Assembly (NCBI GenBank): GCA_947179155.2
Contig: OX359284.1
Coordinates: 13,580,432 to 13,644,431, forward strand
Source: Hedera helix
Lineage: Eukaryota; Streptophyta; Magnoliopsida; Apiales; Araliaceae
Length of the DNA: 64,000 bases
Direction: 5' to 3'
Positions 10,801 through 21,577 of the stretch are shown piece by piece; position 1 is the stretch's first letter, and each line of letters begins with the position of its first letter. The notes below the pieces were generated by a model. That model was not told where the DNA came from and searched no databases. It saw only the letters and a list, made by a program, of their open reading frames with translations. The translations under genes and the position numbers were made by a program.

Positions 10801-12351
10801 ACATGCAGATTGTCTAGACGACTTGCTGCCATAAAATAAGACCTTAGACCTATTCGGTGTCTTAAGGTGTATACACTTCTTTTGACAATCAATTATAGCT
10901 CCATGGTTAAACAACCAATCCATTCCAAGTATAACGTCAAACTCCCCCAAACGTATTGGAATTAAATCTACACTCAACTTCTGACCCCTGATTTCAGCAC
11001 AACAGCTTCTATGTACATACTCTACAGGAATCACTTCTTTATTAGCAACTTCTATATTCATTAGGTTCTCTAGTTTTTGTCTAGGCAATTCTAACCGTCT
11101 AGCGAATTCATCAGACACAAATGAACAGGTAGCACCCGAATCAAATAATACATAAGCATTTATATCATTGATCGGAATAATACCTGACACCACGTCTTTT
11201 GATTCAACGGCGTCCTGCACCGTCATGTTGAAAGTCCGTGTCGTTGGTTTGTTTTGTGGCACCGGCCCTCCAATGGTCAGTTTGTTGCTGCTGTTGTTGT
11301 TGTTGTTGCTTCCCCTATAGCCCGAACTCCCTCCGGTGTTCTTCTTCTTCGGAAAATCTTTAAATTGATGGTCCATGGCCCCGCAGGCGAAACAACCCTT
11401 TCTCTTCGGTGTGGGACAATTAGGAGCGATGTGCCCCTCTTGCCCACAGTTATAGCAGACATTTTTTTCTTTCATGCACTCCCCAGAGTGGTTCTTCCCG
11501 CACTGACTGCATTTACTGGCTTTTCTTGATTCACTTCCCTGGGGTGTCGCCGAACTGCTGTTGTTATTCCATTTGCGTTTGTTCGAGTTACTGCTCCCGC
11601 TGCTACCCTCTCGATTTCCTCCTTCGTTTTTCTTTTTGTTTCGTTCTTGGTTATGCTTATTCAAAGCTTCATTTTCACCCTCAGCTATGATAGCTTTCTC
11701 CAGCAGTGTTGTAAAATTTGTGATCTGGAGAACAGCTACCCGACTGTAAACCCACGGTTTCAGCCCCTGTTCAAATCGTCTGGCACGTCTCGCCTCAGTG
11801 TCCACCTGATGTGTGGCAAATCTCGCCAATTCATTGAACTTGGCGGCATATTCGGATACCGACATGTTACCTTGCTTCAGCTCTAGGAATTTAATTTCCA
11901 TCATAGCCTTTGTACTCTCTGGAAAGTAGTTTTCCAGGAATACTTCCTTGAATCGAGCCCAGGCGATTGTTCCCTCCCCCGCTCTACTTTTATTGGCCTT
12001 CCACCAGTGGTTGGCCTCCCCTTTCATCATGAAGGTAGCAAATGAGGTCATTTGCTCCTCCCTAACTCGTGCAACCTCGAAGAATTTTTCCATATCCTCT
12101 ATCCAGGTTTGTGCTTCTATAGGATCCGTGGTCCCTTTGAACTCGGGTGGTCCTATTAATTTGAAATCCTTAAAGGTTGCTAGTGGAGCGGCAGGGTTTG
12201 TTGCTCCAGTAGCCTCTGCGTTGCGTCCGCGAAATGCTCCCATTAGCATTTCTACGAACTCTTGGACAGGGTTGGGTGGTACCCCTCCGGCATTGACTGA
12301 CTCTTCGACTGGTGGTGGGGGTAGTCGTTGATTTCTTCTCTGTGGCGGCAT
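7816..12351 (-). CDS. gag-pol: Chromovirus gag-pol polyprotein
   Basis: Uninterrupted 1511-codon Ty3/gypsy polyprotein. Seen in order: Gag capsid-like region (about 60-230); zinc knuckles at 281-292 (short, atypical), 299-312 (CX2CX4HX4C) and 320-333 (last Cys replaced by Phe); aspartic protease DSGA (404-407); reverse transcriptase with KIDLRTGYHQ and FIDD (Asp 740/741); RNase H carboxylates near 887, 924, 949 and 992; integrase with an HX7H/CX2C zinc site (1096-1137) and catalytic Asp1167, Asp1228, Glu1264 (D-61-D-35-E spacing); GPY/F module (about 1396-1438); and a C-terminal chromodomain-like segment (about 1452-1508, ATWELEE). That domain order and the fused gag-pol indicate a chromovirus, probably the Tekay/Del lineage. 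The chromodomain normally targets insertion to heterochromatin. The ATG at 12349-12351 is the first in frame and fits Gag N-termini. The intact frame suggests recent activity, but the primer site is missing (see 13384). Confidence 0.97.
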   Translation of the reverse strand: MPPQRRNQRLPPPPVEESVNAGGVPPNPVQEFVEMLMGAFRGRNAEATGATNPAAPLATFKDFKLIGPPEFKGTTDPIEAQTWIEDMEKFFEVARVREEQMTSFATFMMKGEANHWWKANKSRAGEGTIAWARFKEVFLENYFPESTKAMMEIKFLELKQGNMSVSEYAAKFNELARFATHQVDTEARRARRFEQGLKPWVYSRVAVLQITNFTTLLEKAIIAEGENEALNKHNQERNKKKNEGGNREGSSGSSNSNKRKWNNNSSSATPQGSESRKASKCSQCGKNHSGECMKEKNVCYNCGQEGHIAPNCPTPKRKGCFACGAMDHQFKDFPKKKNTGGSSGYRGSNNNNNSSNKLTIGGPVPQNKPTTRTFNMTVQDAVESKDVVSGIIPINDINAYVLFDSGATCSFVSDEFARRLELPRQKLENLMNIEVANKEVIPVEYVHRSCCAEIRGQKLSVDLIPIRLGEFDVILGMDWLFNHGAIIDCQKKCIHLKTPNRSKVLFYGSKSSRQSACLTMMQAKKLLKKGCEGYLAHIVDTLMVNPKMEQIPVVREFMDVFPDVLPGSPPDREIEFVIDLVPGTAPISKAPYRMAPVEMKELMIQLQELLDNKYIQPSVSPWGAPVLFVKKKDGSMRLCMDYRELNKVTIKNKYPLPQIDDLFDQLKGAKYFSKIDLRTGYHQLKVRKEDVPKTAFRTRYGHYEFLVMSFGLTNAPAAFMDMMNRIFKQYLDKFVVVFIDDILVYSKTEEEHVEHLRLVLEILRKEQLYAKFLKCEFWLERVQFLGHVIDKEGVSVDPAKVEAVMNWEQPRTPTEVRSFLGLAGYYRRFIQDFSKIATPLTNLTRKTVKYIWTEKCEESFQELKKRLSEAPVLTLPDDTGGFTVYSDASHKGLGCVLMQNGKVIAYASRQLKDYEKGYPTHDLELAAVVFALKIWRHYLYGEKCEIFTDHKSLKYIFTQKELNMRQRRWLELIKDYDCEILYHPGKANVVADALSRKSREKLFILTDQEQLVQEMARMELEVRNPNESMEVKASPTLLDRVKEAQDKDEECVRIRMRMTEWEEVKFKEDSMGLLRFENRVWVPLVLELREEILQEAHSTRYSIHPGSTKMYQDLRQHFWWPNLKREVAECVSRCLTCQRVKAEHQRPSGLLQPLEIPEWKWEHITMDFVVGLPTTQKGFDAIWVIVDRLTKSAHFLPIKIKFSLDQLAKLYIKEIVSRHGVPVSIVSDRDPRFTSKFWRSLQERLGTQLRMSTAYHPQTDGQSERTIQTLEDMFRACVMDFKGSWENHLPLVEFAYNNSYYASIGMPPYEALYGRKCRTPLCWDEVGERRLLGPELVQQTVEIIKVIRARLVAAQDRQKKYADLHRRKRDFKVGSFVFMKVSPWKGKIRFGKIGKLSPRFIGPFEILKRVGEVAYEVTLPPELEHIHNVFHVSVLRPYKPDHKHVISYEPIQVEKDLSYEEIPVQILDRKEQKLRNKVIHSVKVLWRNHNAEEATWELEEKMRANYPHLFE

Positions 12352-12702
12352 TTTCTGTATAAAGAAAATTTAATTTATTAAAGATGTTTCAATCTTTTTA
12401 CTCTCGTTTTGTAGCTTAAGTAATTTAAACTAAAGCACAAATAATTATCTTGACACATATAAACATAAACGAAAATGCATTTATATTCATATGCTAAAAC
12501 ACAGTGCGTAGCACTTTTACATCATAAGCATACTGCTATAAACGCTGCTAACCCCGATAGTTAAAACAAAAGGCGGGATCTAACGTAAACATATCGCACA
12601 ACTTCATAGAGTTGGGATTTACAACATACTAACCCTCTATCAAGACAAAAGTTGGGTTTCTACTGCATCTATGTACATACATCATAAATAAAGAAAATAC
12701 AA
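12352..12702. other. Spacer between coiled-coil ORF and gag
   Basis: 351 bp, AT-rich, without an open frame or recognised motif. It would be leader or intercistronic sequence of element A. Confidence 0.6.
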
Positions 12703-13383
12703 CTAACAGCGCATCCCTCGACGAACCGCATCGTCGTACTCCTCATCTCCAATAGCCCTGACCACACCCCTACTGATGGTGTGCAAGGTCTGGCCCTCCT
12801 CAGCAGGGTAGTAGTGCACCCTACTCTGGAATCTACCAAAGGATGAGCGATAGACGTAACTGAGTCTATCTATCCTCACCCTCTTCTCCCTAACCTCGTC
12901 CTCCAGCTCCATCATCTGTCCGTGAACTGCATCACGCTGGATCTCCATATCTAGTCTATCCTCAACTGCCTGCTGCATCTGGCCCCTCATGGCCTCCCTC
13001 TCTGCCTGCGTCTGCTGAATCTTCAGTTCAGCGGCTACTAACTTGGCCTCCATCTCGGTCATCCTCGCCTTCAGCTCTATGTTCTCGCCAGAGAACATAT
13101 AAGCTGTATCTCGGTACTGCTCCTCCGTCTGCTGGTGGATCTGGTTCTGCTCCTCAAGGTGCTGAACCCTCTCCTCTAGCTCATCGTTAGCCGTAGTGAG
13201 AGTATCGATGATGTCACTGGCGACAGTGCCCATGCCATCAACATACTCAGCTGGCTCCTCATCCTCATCATCATCAGTATCGGCCTCCTCCTCACTGTAC
13301 TGCCCCATAACTCCGCCCCAGACAGCGTCCTCTCTATCTCCCTCCTCGGGATCTGACTCTGGCTCCTCGACAGGTGCAGCCAT
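12703..13383 (-). CDS. Acidic coiled-coil ORF upstream of gag
   Basis: A 226-codon open frame in the same sense as gag-pol, ending 351 bp before it. The first ~50 residues are strongly acidic (runs of D and E). Residues about 60-165 are heptad-like, rich in E, Q, M and L, as in a long coiled coil. The C-terminal 60 residues are basic/mixed with no cysteines of a zinc site. It is not a typical Gag domain and I do not recognise a family. Its ATG lies directly at the duplication junction (13384), so the true 5' end in the ancestral element may have been further upstream. Balanced codon use and length argue for a real ORF. A role in RNA/particle binding or regulation would be speculation. Confidence 0.65.
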   Translation of the reverse strand: MAAPVEEPESDPEEGDREDAVWGGVMGQYSEEEADTDDDEDEEPAEYVDGMGTVASDIIDTLTTANDELEERVQHLEEQNQIHQQTEEQYRDTAYMFSGENIELKARMTEMEAKLVAAELKIQQTQAEREAMRGQMQQAVEDRLDMEIQRDAVHGQMMELEDEVREKRVRIDRLSYVYRSSFGRFQSRVHYYPAEEGQTLHTISRGVVRAIGDEEYDDAVRRGMRC

Positions 13384-14949
13384 TTGTGGTCAAAGGACAC
13401 GGTCTTCATTTCTGGAAAAGATCAGGGACAAAATCGTAATTTCGCTATGGTGCATCGGCCGCGCATGGCGAGCGGCTTCTTTTTCCGGCTTACGCCAGCC
13501 AAACAACGTCGTTTGGCCTGGCGATAAATTTGGCTTCCGCGCATGGCGCGGCCTTCACCTTCAGTGCCCTAAATGACGCCGTTTAAGTCCCGACGTCTTA
13601 AAAAAAATTGGCCCCCACGCATTTTTTCCTTCAGCTTTTTCCCGGTAACAGTAGCCACCTTTGCCATATTTTCATCATTTTGCACACAATTTTCACCACA
13701 AAATAACTCTAAAAATCACATAATTCATAACTATACATCCAAAAATTATTTGAAATAATTATTCTAATTATTTCCTATCTTTTCACAAAACTATTTTAAC
13801 ACCACAAATACTAAAATAAATCAAATAATTAACTTTTTATACCTTCAAAGCTTGGTAAATCTTCTTATGAAGCTTGTTATACTCCTTGTTGGCACCAATC
13901 TTTCTCTCTTTCTTGGCAGCTATGGAGGTAGGGTGGTGGTCGAATGGTGGTGGCGTTGGTGGAGAGAAAAATGATAATGGTTATCTTATTTTCTTTTGTT
14001 CCTTTTTCCTTGTCTTAAATAGCCAACAAAACTTAATCACTTTTTGGCAAAATAATAAGTCCACCGACTTTAGCTTTTCAATTTTCGGATTGTTCCAAAA
14101 ATAGAATTTAATTATTTATTTAATACATTACGTAATTATTTCGTGTAATAAATATTTTATATATAATATATAAAATATTTATTTTAATTCACTAAAAATC
14201 ATAATATGATTTATAAATAATATAATATGATTTATAAATCAAATTTTGTACACGCATAACGCCATGTATGTAATTATATGAGGTAATTTTTACCTCCAAA
14301 ATTCATAAAATAATACATATAACATATACAAATTATTTTTCATAATTTTTCACTTCGTTATTTGGACAACATGTTACATTAACATGTTCACAGTTCCGAA
14401 ATATTATTCTCATAAAAGTCATAATAATTCTATTATACATAACCATAATTTTTATTAACTTAAACATTCATTTATTCTCATTTATTTTCATTTCTTTAAT
14501 ATTTACATTAACTTCTTTACATATAAATTATATAATTTAATATTATATAATTTATATATTTACATTCTCCTTTATTAAATAATTTCTTAAATTCCTCCAT
14601 AATTATCCCTTAATTGCATAATCAATAATTATACATTTATTAATTTAATCCTCTTATATAAATTATATAATTATTCTTATATAATTTATATAATTATAAT
14701 TTCCTTCATACATCACTTTAATTTCCTTATATAAATTATATAATTACATTTCTTCTCAATTAATTTCTAACTTCCTCCAAAATTCTTAATTAAATCTAAA
14801 TTCAATAATTTCAATTTTACTTAACTTCCTCATTAACTTTTCATAAATTTTCGGATTAATTTAATTATTAATCCCTTTATTTCCAAAATTAATGAAATTT
14901 ATAATTACCGCAATTAAACATAAACACACACAAACACACACACACACAC

Positions 14950-15027
<78 letters not shown>

Positions 15028-15229
15028 AACTCATACATTTCACATTACCACATAACATCATTTAATTTCTGTACCTCCACAACCGTTTCTTGTAAGGATC
15101 CGAATTTCTAGGATTTCTTTAATAAAATTAAATAAGAATTTAATCGATAAAATTATCAAGGTTGTTTAAATTTATTATTATTTTATGTGATTTAAGGTAT
15201 GTGATGAGATTTAATTAGTAAATTAAATT
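13384..15229. repeat. Duplicated left flank of element A
   Basis: Nearly identical to 2298-4162: part of R-1 (to 15090), then the R0 start (15091-15229), including the AC/AT microsatellite and the AAATT next to the LTR. By eye there are about ten substitutions, one 12-bp indel in an AT repeat, and a shorter AT run. It sits where the 5' LTR and primer-binding site of element A should be. The join to the internal region occurs in a short shared string, TTTGTGG. A tandem duplication followed by LTR-LTR recombination would produce this layout. Confidence 0.85.
14934..15025. repeat. (AC)n/(AT)n microsatellite, duplicate copy
   Basis: Duplicate of 3849-3958 with fewer AT units, as expected from slippage after duplication. 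Confidence 0.97.
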
Positions 15230-15939
15230 TGTGACGACCCCAAATCCGGGTTCTTTAACCTCGGGTTTGGTTCTCACTGTACAATACTAAACAATAATGA
15301 AATACATAAATTGTATTCAACTTCGCGGAATAATACAAAAGGTTCCTTAATCAAAAGGCTACACTTCCCAAGGTCTATTACCTTAATCTTATCATTACAT
15401 ATCTTAAGGGAAATACAAAAGATTTACAACAGTAATTACATAACAGTAAATTAAACTAGCATGCAATTACTTAAAACTAAGCATTCGCTTTCCCTTTGTC
15501 TTTGTCCGATTTAGAGCTTTCGGGAATGGCTGAAATATAGTCATGATATAACAAGAATGAGCAACTAAATAGCTCAGCAAGTTTATAAACAACAATCATA
15601 CGATATATCATGATGAATGGAAATAACTTCAAGTTTTCAACAATAGCAATTGTGAAAGATAACAAGAATCAATGTTCAATAAAAGAAGGGATTGACTCTT
15701 TACTGCTGAGTGGTCTTTAAGGACCATGAACTGCTACTAAGGTAAAACAGACATACAATGTCTGACTCCTTGTTTAAAATAACGGGACACTTGAGGGGAT
15801 CAGTCCTCTCATGTCCTATGTATATGCATCACATTTAGTTTTCTTGCGCGCTGTCGGGTATCCGACAAATAAAATCCCCTTTTACTATGGTTGTTCTATC
15901 TCAGTCTTACTGTAAGAATCCGCACCAGCCAATGATTTG
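15230..15939 (-). mobile_element. LTR B of element A (first piece)
   Basis: Matches LTR A from its TGTGACGACC terminus. It is broken at 15939 by the Sirevirus-like insertion and resumes at 27215. It carries the stem-loop (15558-15576, loop differing by one base from LTR A) and the acceptor-like site (15530). It is not directly joined to the internal region, so it behaves as a solo LTR created by recombination. Confidence 0.93.
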
Positions 15940-18900
15940 TGTTAGTTCCCGTGGACACAATGGAGATCTAGAAGGGGGGGTTGAATAGATCTCTTAAAAA
16001 CTTTTGTAACGAAAGCATATTAGTTTTTAATGATAGAATCAATTCAAGCACAGCGGATTTTACTTTTAATAAACCACTTAAAGAAATATGAGCCATTTCA
16101 TTTTAGTGTGTTAATCTAGTATGGGTGAAAGCAGATGTTGTGCAGAATATAAAAGACATAAAGTAAATGACACAAGAGATTTATAGTGGTTCGGAGACTG
16201 AATAACTCCTACTCCACTCTTCTACTTGACAGTAGGAAATCCACTAATATTTAGTCCTCTGGACTAGGACACTCTCGCCCTCATCAAAGCTAGCAGCTTT
16301 GGTTCCTTTAGTCACATTAAGACTAGGACACTCTTGCCCTCATCAAAGCTAGCAGCTTTGGATTGTAGACTAAGTCCAGCAGACTTAGAATCTCTTGTAC
16401 CCTTCGGTACTCAACAAGTCCAGCAGACTTGATTTCTTTTTAGCCATTCGGGCAAGGATCCTTTGACCCTCTTTTGTGTGTTGGATGTTCGTTGGGTTGT
16501 GCTGCTAAGATGAACTTTGATCTTCTTTATCTTCTGGTACTTAGCAGCTGCTTATGATCCATCATTGAATGCTGCTGATGTTTGTCGTTGATATTCTCCT
16601 TCTTTCTGATATTCAGCAACTACTCAAGATCACCAAATGTGTTGCTAGGCTTTTGTATTTCAGCTCCTTTGGTACTTGGTAGCTCCTCGAAATGAACTCC
16701 TGAGATGACTGTGATGCTTCTTCATTTTGATACTCAGTTGTTCCTTCTTATCATAAACAGTTTATTGCTTCTCAAGATGGGCTTCTGAGATGACTGTGAT
16801 GCTCCTTCCTTTTAGTACTCAGTTGCTACCATGTATGTATCAAGTTGGCATTTAAGCTTCTCTCTTCCATGTGCCTAGCAGCTCTGAACACTTCTCTTGT
16901 AATAGAGTTATACATCTCTATGTTTCTCTCAATTCAGTGTTAGTGTTCTGATGGATCGTAGAGTCCTTCAGCATCTTCATTTTCTGTTCCACTCTACGAT
17001 TGGTTGTTGTCTATCATCATATCTCTCGTGTATGTTTTTCAACTGCAACAACCCCTTTTTTTTCTGATTGTTATGTAAGCCTTTATAACTCTGAGCAAAT
17101 TTTTACCGTTGAAAGGAATCCCGTTAGTTTCCTTTGGCTTTTGTGCAGATCTTTAATATCTTTGATATTGACTTTCTTGCCGCTTGTGTCAGTGCTTTTC
17201 CCTTTTCTGACATGTTCAGATATATTAACCTGTAGCTCTGCTTTCTCTGTTTTTAGCCGTTGTTCTCTCAGAGTTGTTCATCAAAGATTATTATATTCTT
17301 TGCTAGTTAATCTTCTGATTTATCAATAAATGTTTTCCTTGACTTTAAGAATCAGCTGCTCTGCAGGCTCTGGCTTGTTGATTTGTCTTCTTTAACACTA
17401 TAGAGATGTCAGTCTCGTGTTCTTCCCAGTCTTTGGAGTGAACAGGTCTTTTAGAGAATATGATCGTTGGGACATAGTCTTCTGATTTCTTGATCCTGAT
17501 ACATGATACTAGAAAATCTTTGCTCTGACACCCAGCACGCAAAAGTCAGTATTCTTTTATTTCTGACTTCTTCTATAGTAGATGCCATAAAGTGTTGTCG
17601 TGGATGTTTCTGAAGTAATTAACAACTCATTTTGAGATAACTGACTTAAGTGCTCAGATGTCTTCAATCCTTGTTGGCACTTAAGTACTCGACTATTAAT
17701 CCAGTTGTTGCTTCTTGCTTCTGATTGTTGAGTCATCTGCTGGTTCTGCTATGTAGCTCTACGATTTCCAGTTGCTAGTCCTGCTTGGCTTATATGTCAT
17801 AGAGGACTGCTCTATGATTCTTTAGGCGCTAGATCTTCTATCATTGATGACTGCTTTACGAGCTTCAGTTGTCAAATCTTTTAACATAGAGGACTGCTCT
17901 ACGAACTTCATCTTAACTTAACGATTGCTTGAACATTGTACTTCTGCATTTGCCTTTTTCACTCTATGACTTAGCTTTGCTACTTTACGATCTTTGCCTA
18001 TGGTGTAAGTCGTAGTGCAATCGTAGAGTTATGATTTAAACTGCTCTACGATCTTAGTTCAGACCAGATGCTGTAGATGTAGGAGATCTTCATTCAGTTT
18101 GTTTAACAGCCCAAGGACAGCCTACTAAATAATCTTTATGAGGATTGCTGTCGCGACTTTGAATACTCATGTAAAAGTTGCTCTTTGATTCTACTAGGTT
18201 TGTAGATAAGATTAGGAGAATCGTAGAGTGATTGTCTATATGGACTCTACGATCCTGAGAGTCAGCTCTACGATGCCGAGACAACTCTACGATCTTCCGA
18301 GAGGACTCTACTATTTTTCGAGCCTTATTTTACGTTTACCAGACAGACTCTACGATCTTCCTAGGAGACTTTACGATCTTCCTTTGAGTGATTTCATAAG
18401 ACTTCTATCTGAATGACACTTCACTTCTCAATTAGTCTTGCTGATGGAGTTGGTGCTTGGATCTTCTGTTTGCTTGCCGGTCATTCAGGGTCTTCATACT
18501 GATGATCTTTAAGTAAACACTCCATGATTCTGCTTTGGAAATATGAGCATATGACTGGTTTTGCTGATTACTTGCAGACCCTACGATCGAATGTAGTCAA
18601 CGATTCTTGCTTTAACTCTCTTGCCAGATTGTTGTTCTTTTTGATCGATCAGGCCTATCTATTACATTTTAAGATCAGTCTAACAAGTTTGATCTTTCTA
18701 TATATATAGTCCTTGTACATAGTGATCTTTTGAAGGACTGTACAATGCTATTAACTCATATGAGATCAACTTAACAGTTTTGATCTTGTCAATCTAAGTC
18801 CTTAGAACATAATGTCTATTAACTATTAAGGACTTTACATCTTTCATCAATGCAGACATATTTGCATATTAATTCATTTATCTTTTAAAACACATCATCA

Positions 18901-18944
18901 AATCTTATAATTGAGAAATATCATTCACATGCATATTCCAAACA
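15940..18944 (-). repeat. 3' LTR of the Sirevirus-like element
   Basis: 3005 bp, TG...CA. It differs from the right LTR at scattered positions, roughly 1% by eye, so insertion is fairly recent. It contains a ~41-bp direct repeat (around 16265 and 16320, each with the AAAGCT-AGC-AGCTTT palindrome) and ten exact copies of CTCTACGAT in one or other orientation between 16955 and 18356. No convincing ORF; the 109-codon frame at 17000 is not supported. Confidence 0.93.
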
Positions 18945-18958
18945 ATCTCCCCCTATTT
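18945..18958 (-). promoter_or_regulatory. Polypurine tract of Sirevirus-like element
   Basis: The minus strand reads AAATAGGGGGAGAT ending exactly at the LTR, preceded by GTCATCATC. This motif is characteristic of Sirevirus 3' LTR junctions. Confidence 0.9.
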
Positions 18959-19194
18959 GATGATGACAAAACAATAATACTAGATGCTTATGCAATTGAT
19001 GAATGAATCTTACTATACAGTGAGCTACTGTATTACTAGAGCAGAAAATATGAATGTCATTGATTGAATACTTAAATACAGATTACACAACATCCTAACC
19101 ACTGGATCCAGATCATACTATTTCAGTTTGAGATGTACCTTCCTTTGTATTTGTATGTCTTCTGAATGATCTACATGTTGTTGCTGCTTATCTG
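18959..19194. other. Short 3' noncoding region
   Basis: AT-rich 236 bp between the ORF remnant and the polypurine tract; nothing else recognised. Confidence 0.5.
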
Positions 19195-21577
19195 TTAGTT
19201 CTGCTCCCCCTCAGCTGATGACTTCATGTCTTCGTCTGGCTCCCCCTCAGTTCTTGCCTTCAAGGCTTCCTTTGCCTGTTTTCTTTTCTGCTTCTTCTTG
19301 CTCTTCTCCTTTAGCTTCATTCGTTTCATCCTGATCCTCTTTCTCTTTTTCTCCCCCTTTTTGTCATCAATAGTTTGAGAGAGCTGCTGAAAATTTACCA
19401 TGAGCTGCTCGACCAGGTAGGATGTGTTTCCAATTTCAATCTTTAGATCCTGCTGAGTGAGCTCAATGGTCTGAGACAGAGATTGATTTAAATTCTCTAT
19501 CTTTTCCGAAAGAGATGCAATAGATTCTTCATTGTTCTTCCGAAGATTCAGAATTTCTTTCTGCTGATTTTCTGATAGACTTCTGATTTATCTGATCTTG
19601 TTGAAGAAGCTTGAAAGATATGTTTGAAAAAGATGCTTGCACTTCTTTGTAGAATTCTTCTGCTCCAGATATAGCCTCTGTTGTGGTAGAATTCTTGAAG
19701 ATGTTTTCAAGAGCGGTGATTGTATCAAAGAAGTCATTGTTTGATGATGAAGGAATATCAGAGGGTGATTTGCTGGGAATATTTGGCTGAGACTGGTTTG
19801 TTGCAGTCGTAGAGTCAGGATGCTTTACGGCCCTTGACTCTACGAGTCTATTTTTCTTCTGACTGTCATCTTGATTGATCAACAGTGAATAAGGAATGAA
19901 TATACTTTCTTCATGACGGTAGGTTTTGAAGTGTTGGACATTTTTGATCAGCAGAGTTGGAAATGATTGAACTCTTGGGAAGTTCTGAGAAACCATCTTT
20001 AGATTAGGAAAGTAAGTATAACACCAACTGATGAAGCTCGTATCTCTGAAACAGATAGCTTTTAACCAGGGCATCCAAGGGTAGAACCTCCTTAACTCCT
20101 GACCCTTATGATCATATAAAAATGTGGTTCGATCGAACTCGATGTCTTCAAACTTGCTCAGTAAATCTTCCATGGTTATTGAAGCTACTCTGATTTGACC
20201 ATTGCCGTGATCAATCCATTTTTTTGGCAACATGGCTCCTGGCTTTTCAACTGCTTCCAATATAATCCTTCTTCGAATACTTGATGGTGAGGCTGCTGGA
20301 ACATGAAGATTAAGACTTTCTGACTCAGCATTTTCAGAGCTCGAGTCTTCTTGATCTTTATCTCCGAATGTTGTTTCCTTTCCTTTCCCTTTGTCAGAGT
20401 CTTTAGCTTTAGGAATTGATTCCTTTGAAGCTTTGACAGATTCAGCAGTTGTTTCTTCTAACTGTTCTTTATTTCTCAAGGTTCCACTAACATCGTCTTC
20501 TCTTACTTCTTCAACTGTTTATGCAGTAAACATTTCTTCACTTCCAGATTTTGACTCACTTGGAGTCACATTTTCTTCAACAGGTACCTTCTTACTTTCA
20601 TCACTGAGATCAATGAAGTTTGGTGAACCATCTCTTGCCTTTTTATTCCCCAGAGATTTCATCATTTGTTGAAGACGAGCACTTTGTCTTTTTGCAGGCT
20701 TGATCTTTTCAGTTTTCAACTTCTTGAGGGATGATTTTGGTGAGATGAATCCAAATGATAGAGATTCATCAGATGAATCATCTTTACTTGAACATGCTTT
20801 CCTTTTTCCTTTGCTTTCCTTCGAATCTTTCTTGCTGCTGCTAGTCATCCTTAACCTCTTATTTTCCAAGGGATTCTTCTTCCAGTTGTCAAACAGTTTA
20901 GGAGACATAACTTTGTGGACATTCAAAGCCTCCCCCTCATCATCCCTAATCTTATCTTGCAGTTTCCGCTTTAGTATGATACTTAAGAATCTTCCATAGA
21001 ATACTTTTGAGATTGGCTTCCCAGGAGCCTTTATTTTCTCAACCTCCTTGACTAACAAGTCAAATAGTATGGCACCAAAGTTTATGTTCTTCCTTATGAC
21101 AATAGCAGACATGATTCTTAGTTGAGGATCACTTACAGTGTCATGAGCGGTGTCTTTGCATAAGATACATTTGCCTACTATCTCTGCTAGGAACTCGAAC
21201 TCTTCTGGAAACTCCTTTTTCTTCATACCCTTTAGTTGAGTATTCTTTTCATAACCCATCCTCCTCATTCCTTCAACTGTATCTATGTCTTCAAGTGATG
21301 ATAGATCTCCAACAGTAATTCCCAGACACTTGTTGATTTCGGTATCATCTATTTTGAGTTTTTCTCCTCTAACTCTTGAAACTAACTCATCATTGTTTAC
21401 AACTGCGTTCCGATAGAATTCTTTTACCAGAACAGAGTAGACCTTGGTGTTTGCCCCCAAACAATCTGAGAAACCAGCTTCCTGCACTATTGTAAGAATA
21501 TCCTTGAATTTCTTTTCAGAGGACTCAAACTTATCAAAGCCGAGTTGGATGCCAGAAACAACTTGACAGTTTTCCAT
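19195..21577 (-). pseudogene. Plant-transposon-domain ORF, broken
   Basis: One ancestral frame of about 790 codons, now in three parts. Part 1 (21577-20519, ATG at 21575-21577) ends at a single in-frame TAA. Part 2 continues in the same frame to 19529. A one-base frameshift within about 19532-19592 moves the coding sense into the frame ending at 19195. Part 1 has the pattern LVKEFY...RVRGEKLKID...INKCLGI, resembling the 'putative plant transposon protein' domain found in accessory ORFs of plant LTR elements, then a Lys/Ser-rich basic tail. Part 2 is Ser/Glu-rich with a compact aromatic segment. Part 3 is a coiled coil ending in a very basic KKRKR-type stretch. It replaces gag-pol here and runs in element sense. 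The domain match is from memory of the pattern; function is unknown. Confidence 0.75.

Noticed and set aside
10479..12331. Plus-strand ORFs of 62-127 codons
   Set aside because: Shadows of the intact gag-pol on the minus strand.
17000..17329. 109-codon frame, duplicated at 25275
   Set aside because: Antisense to the Sirevirus-like element and inside its LTR; duplicated only because LTRs are duplicated; no domain.
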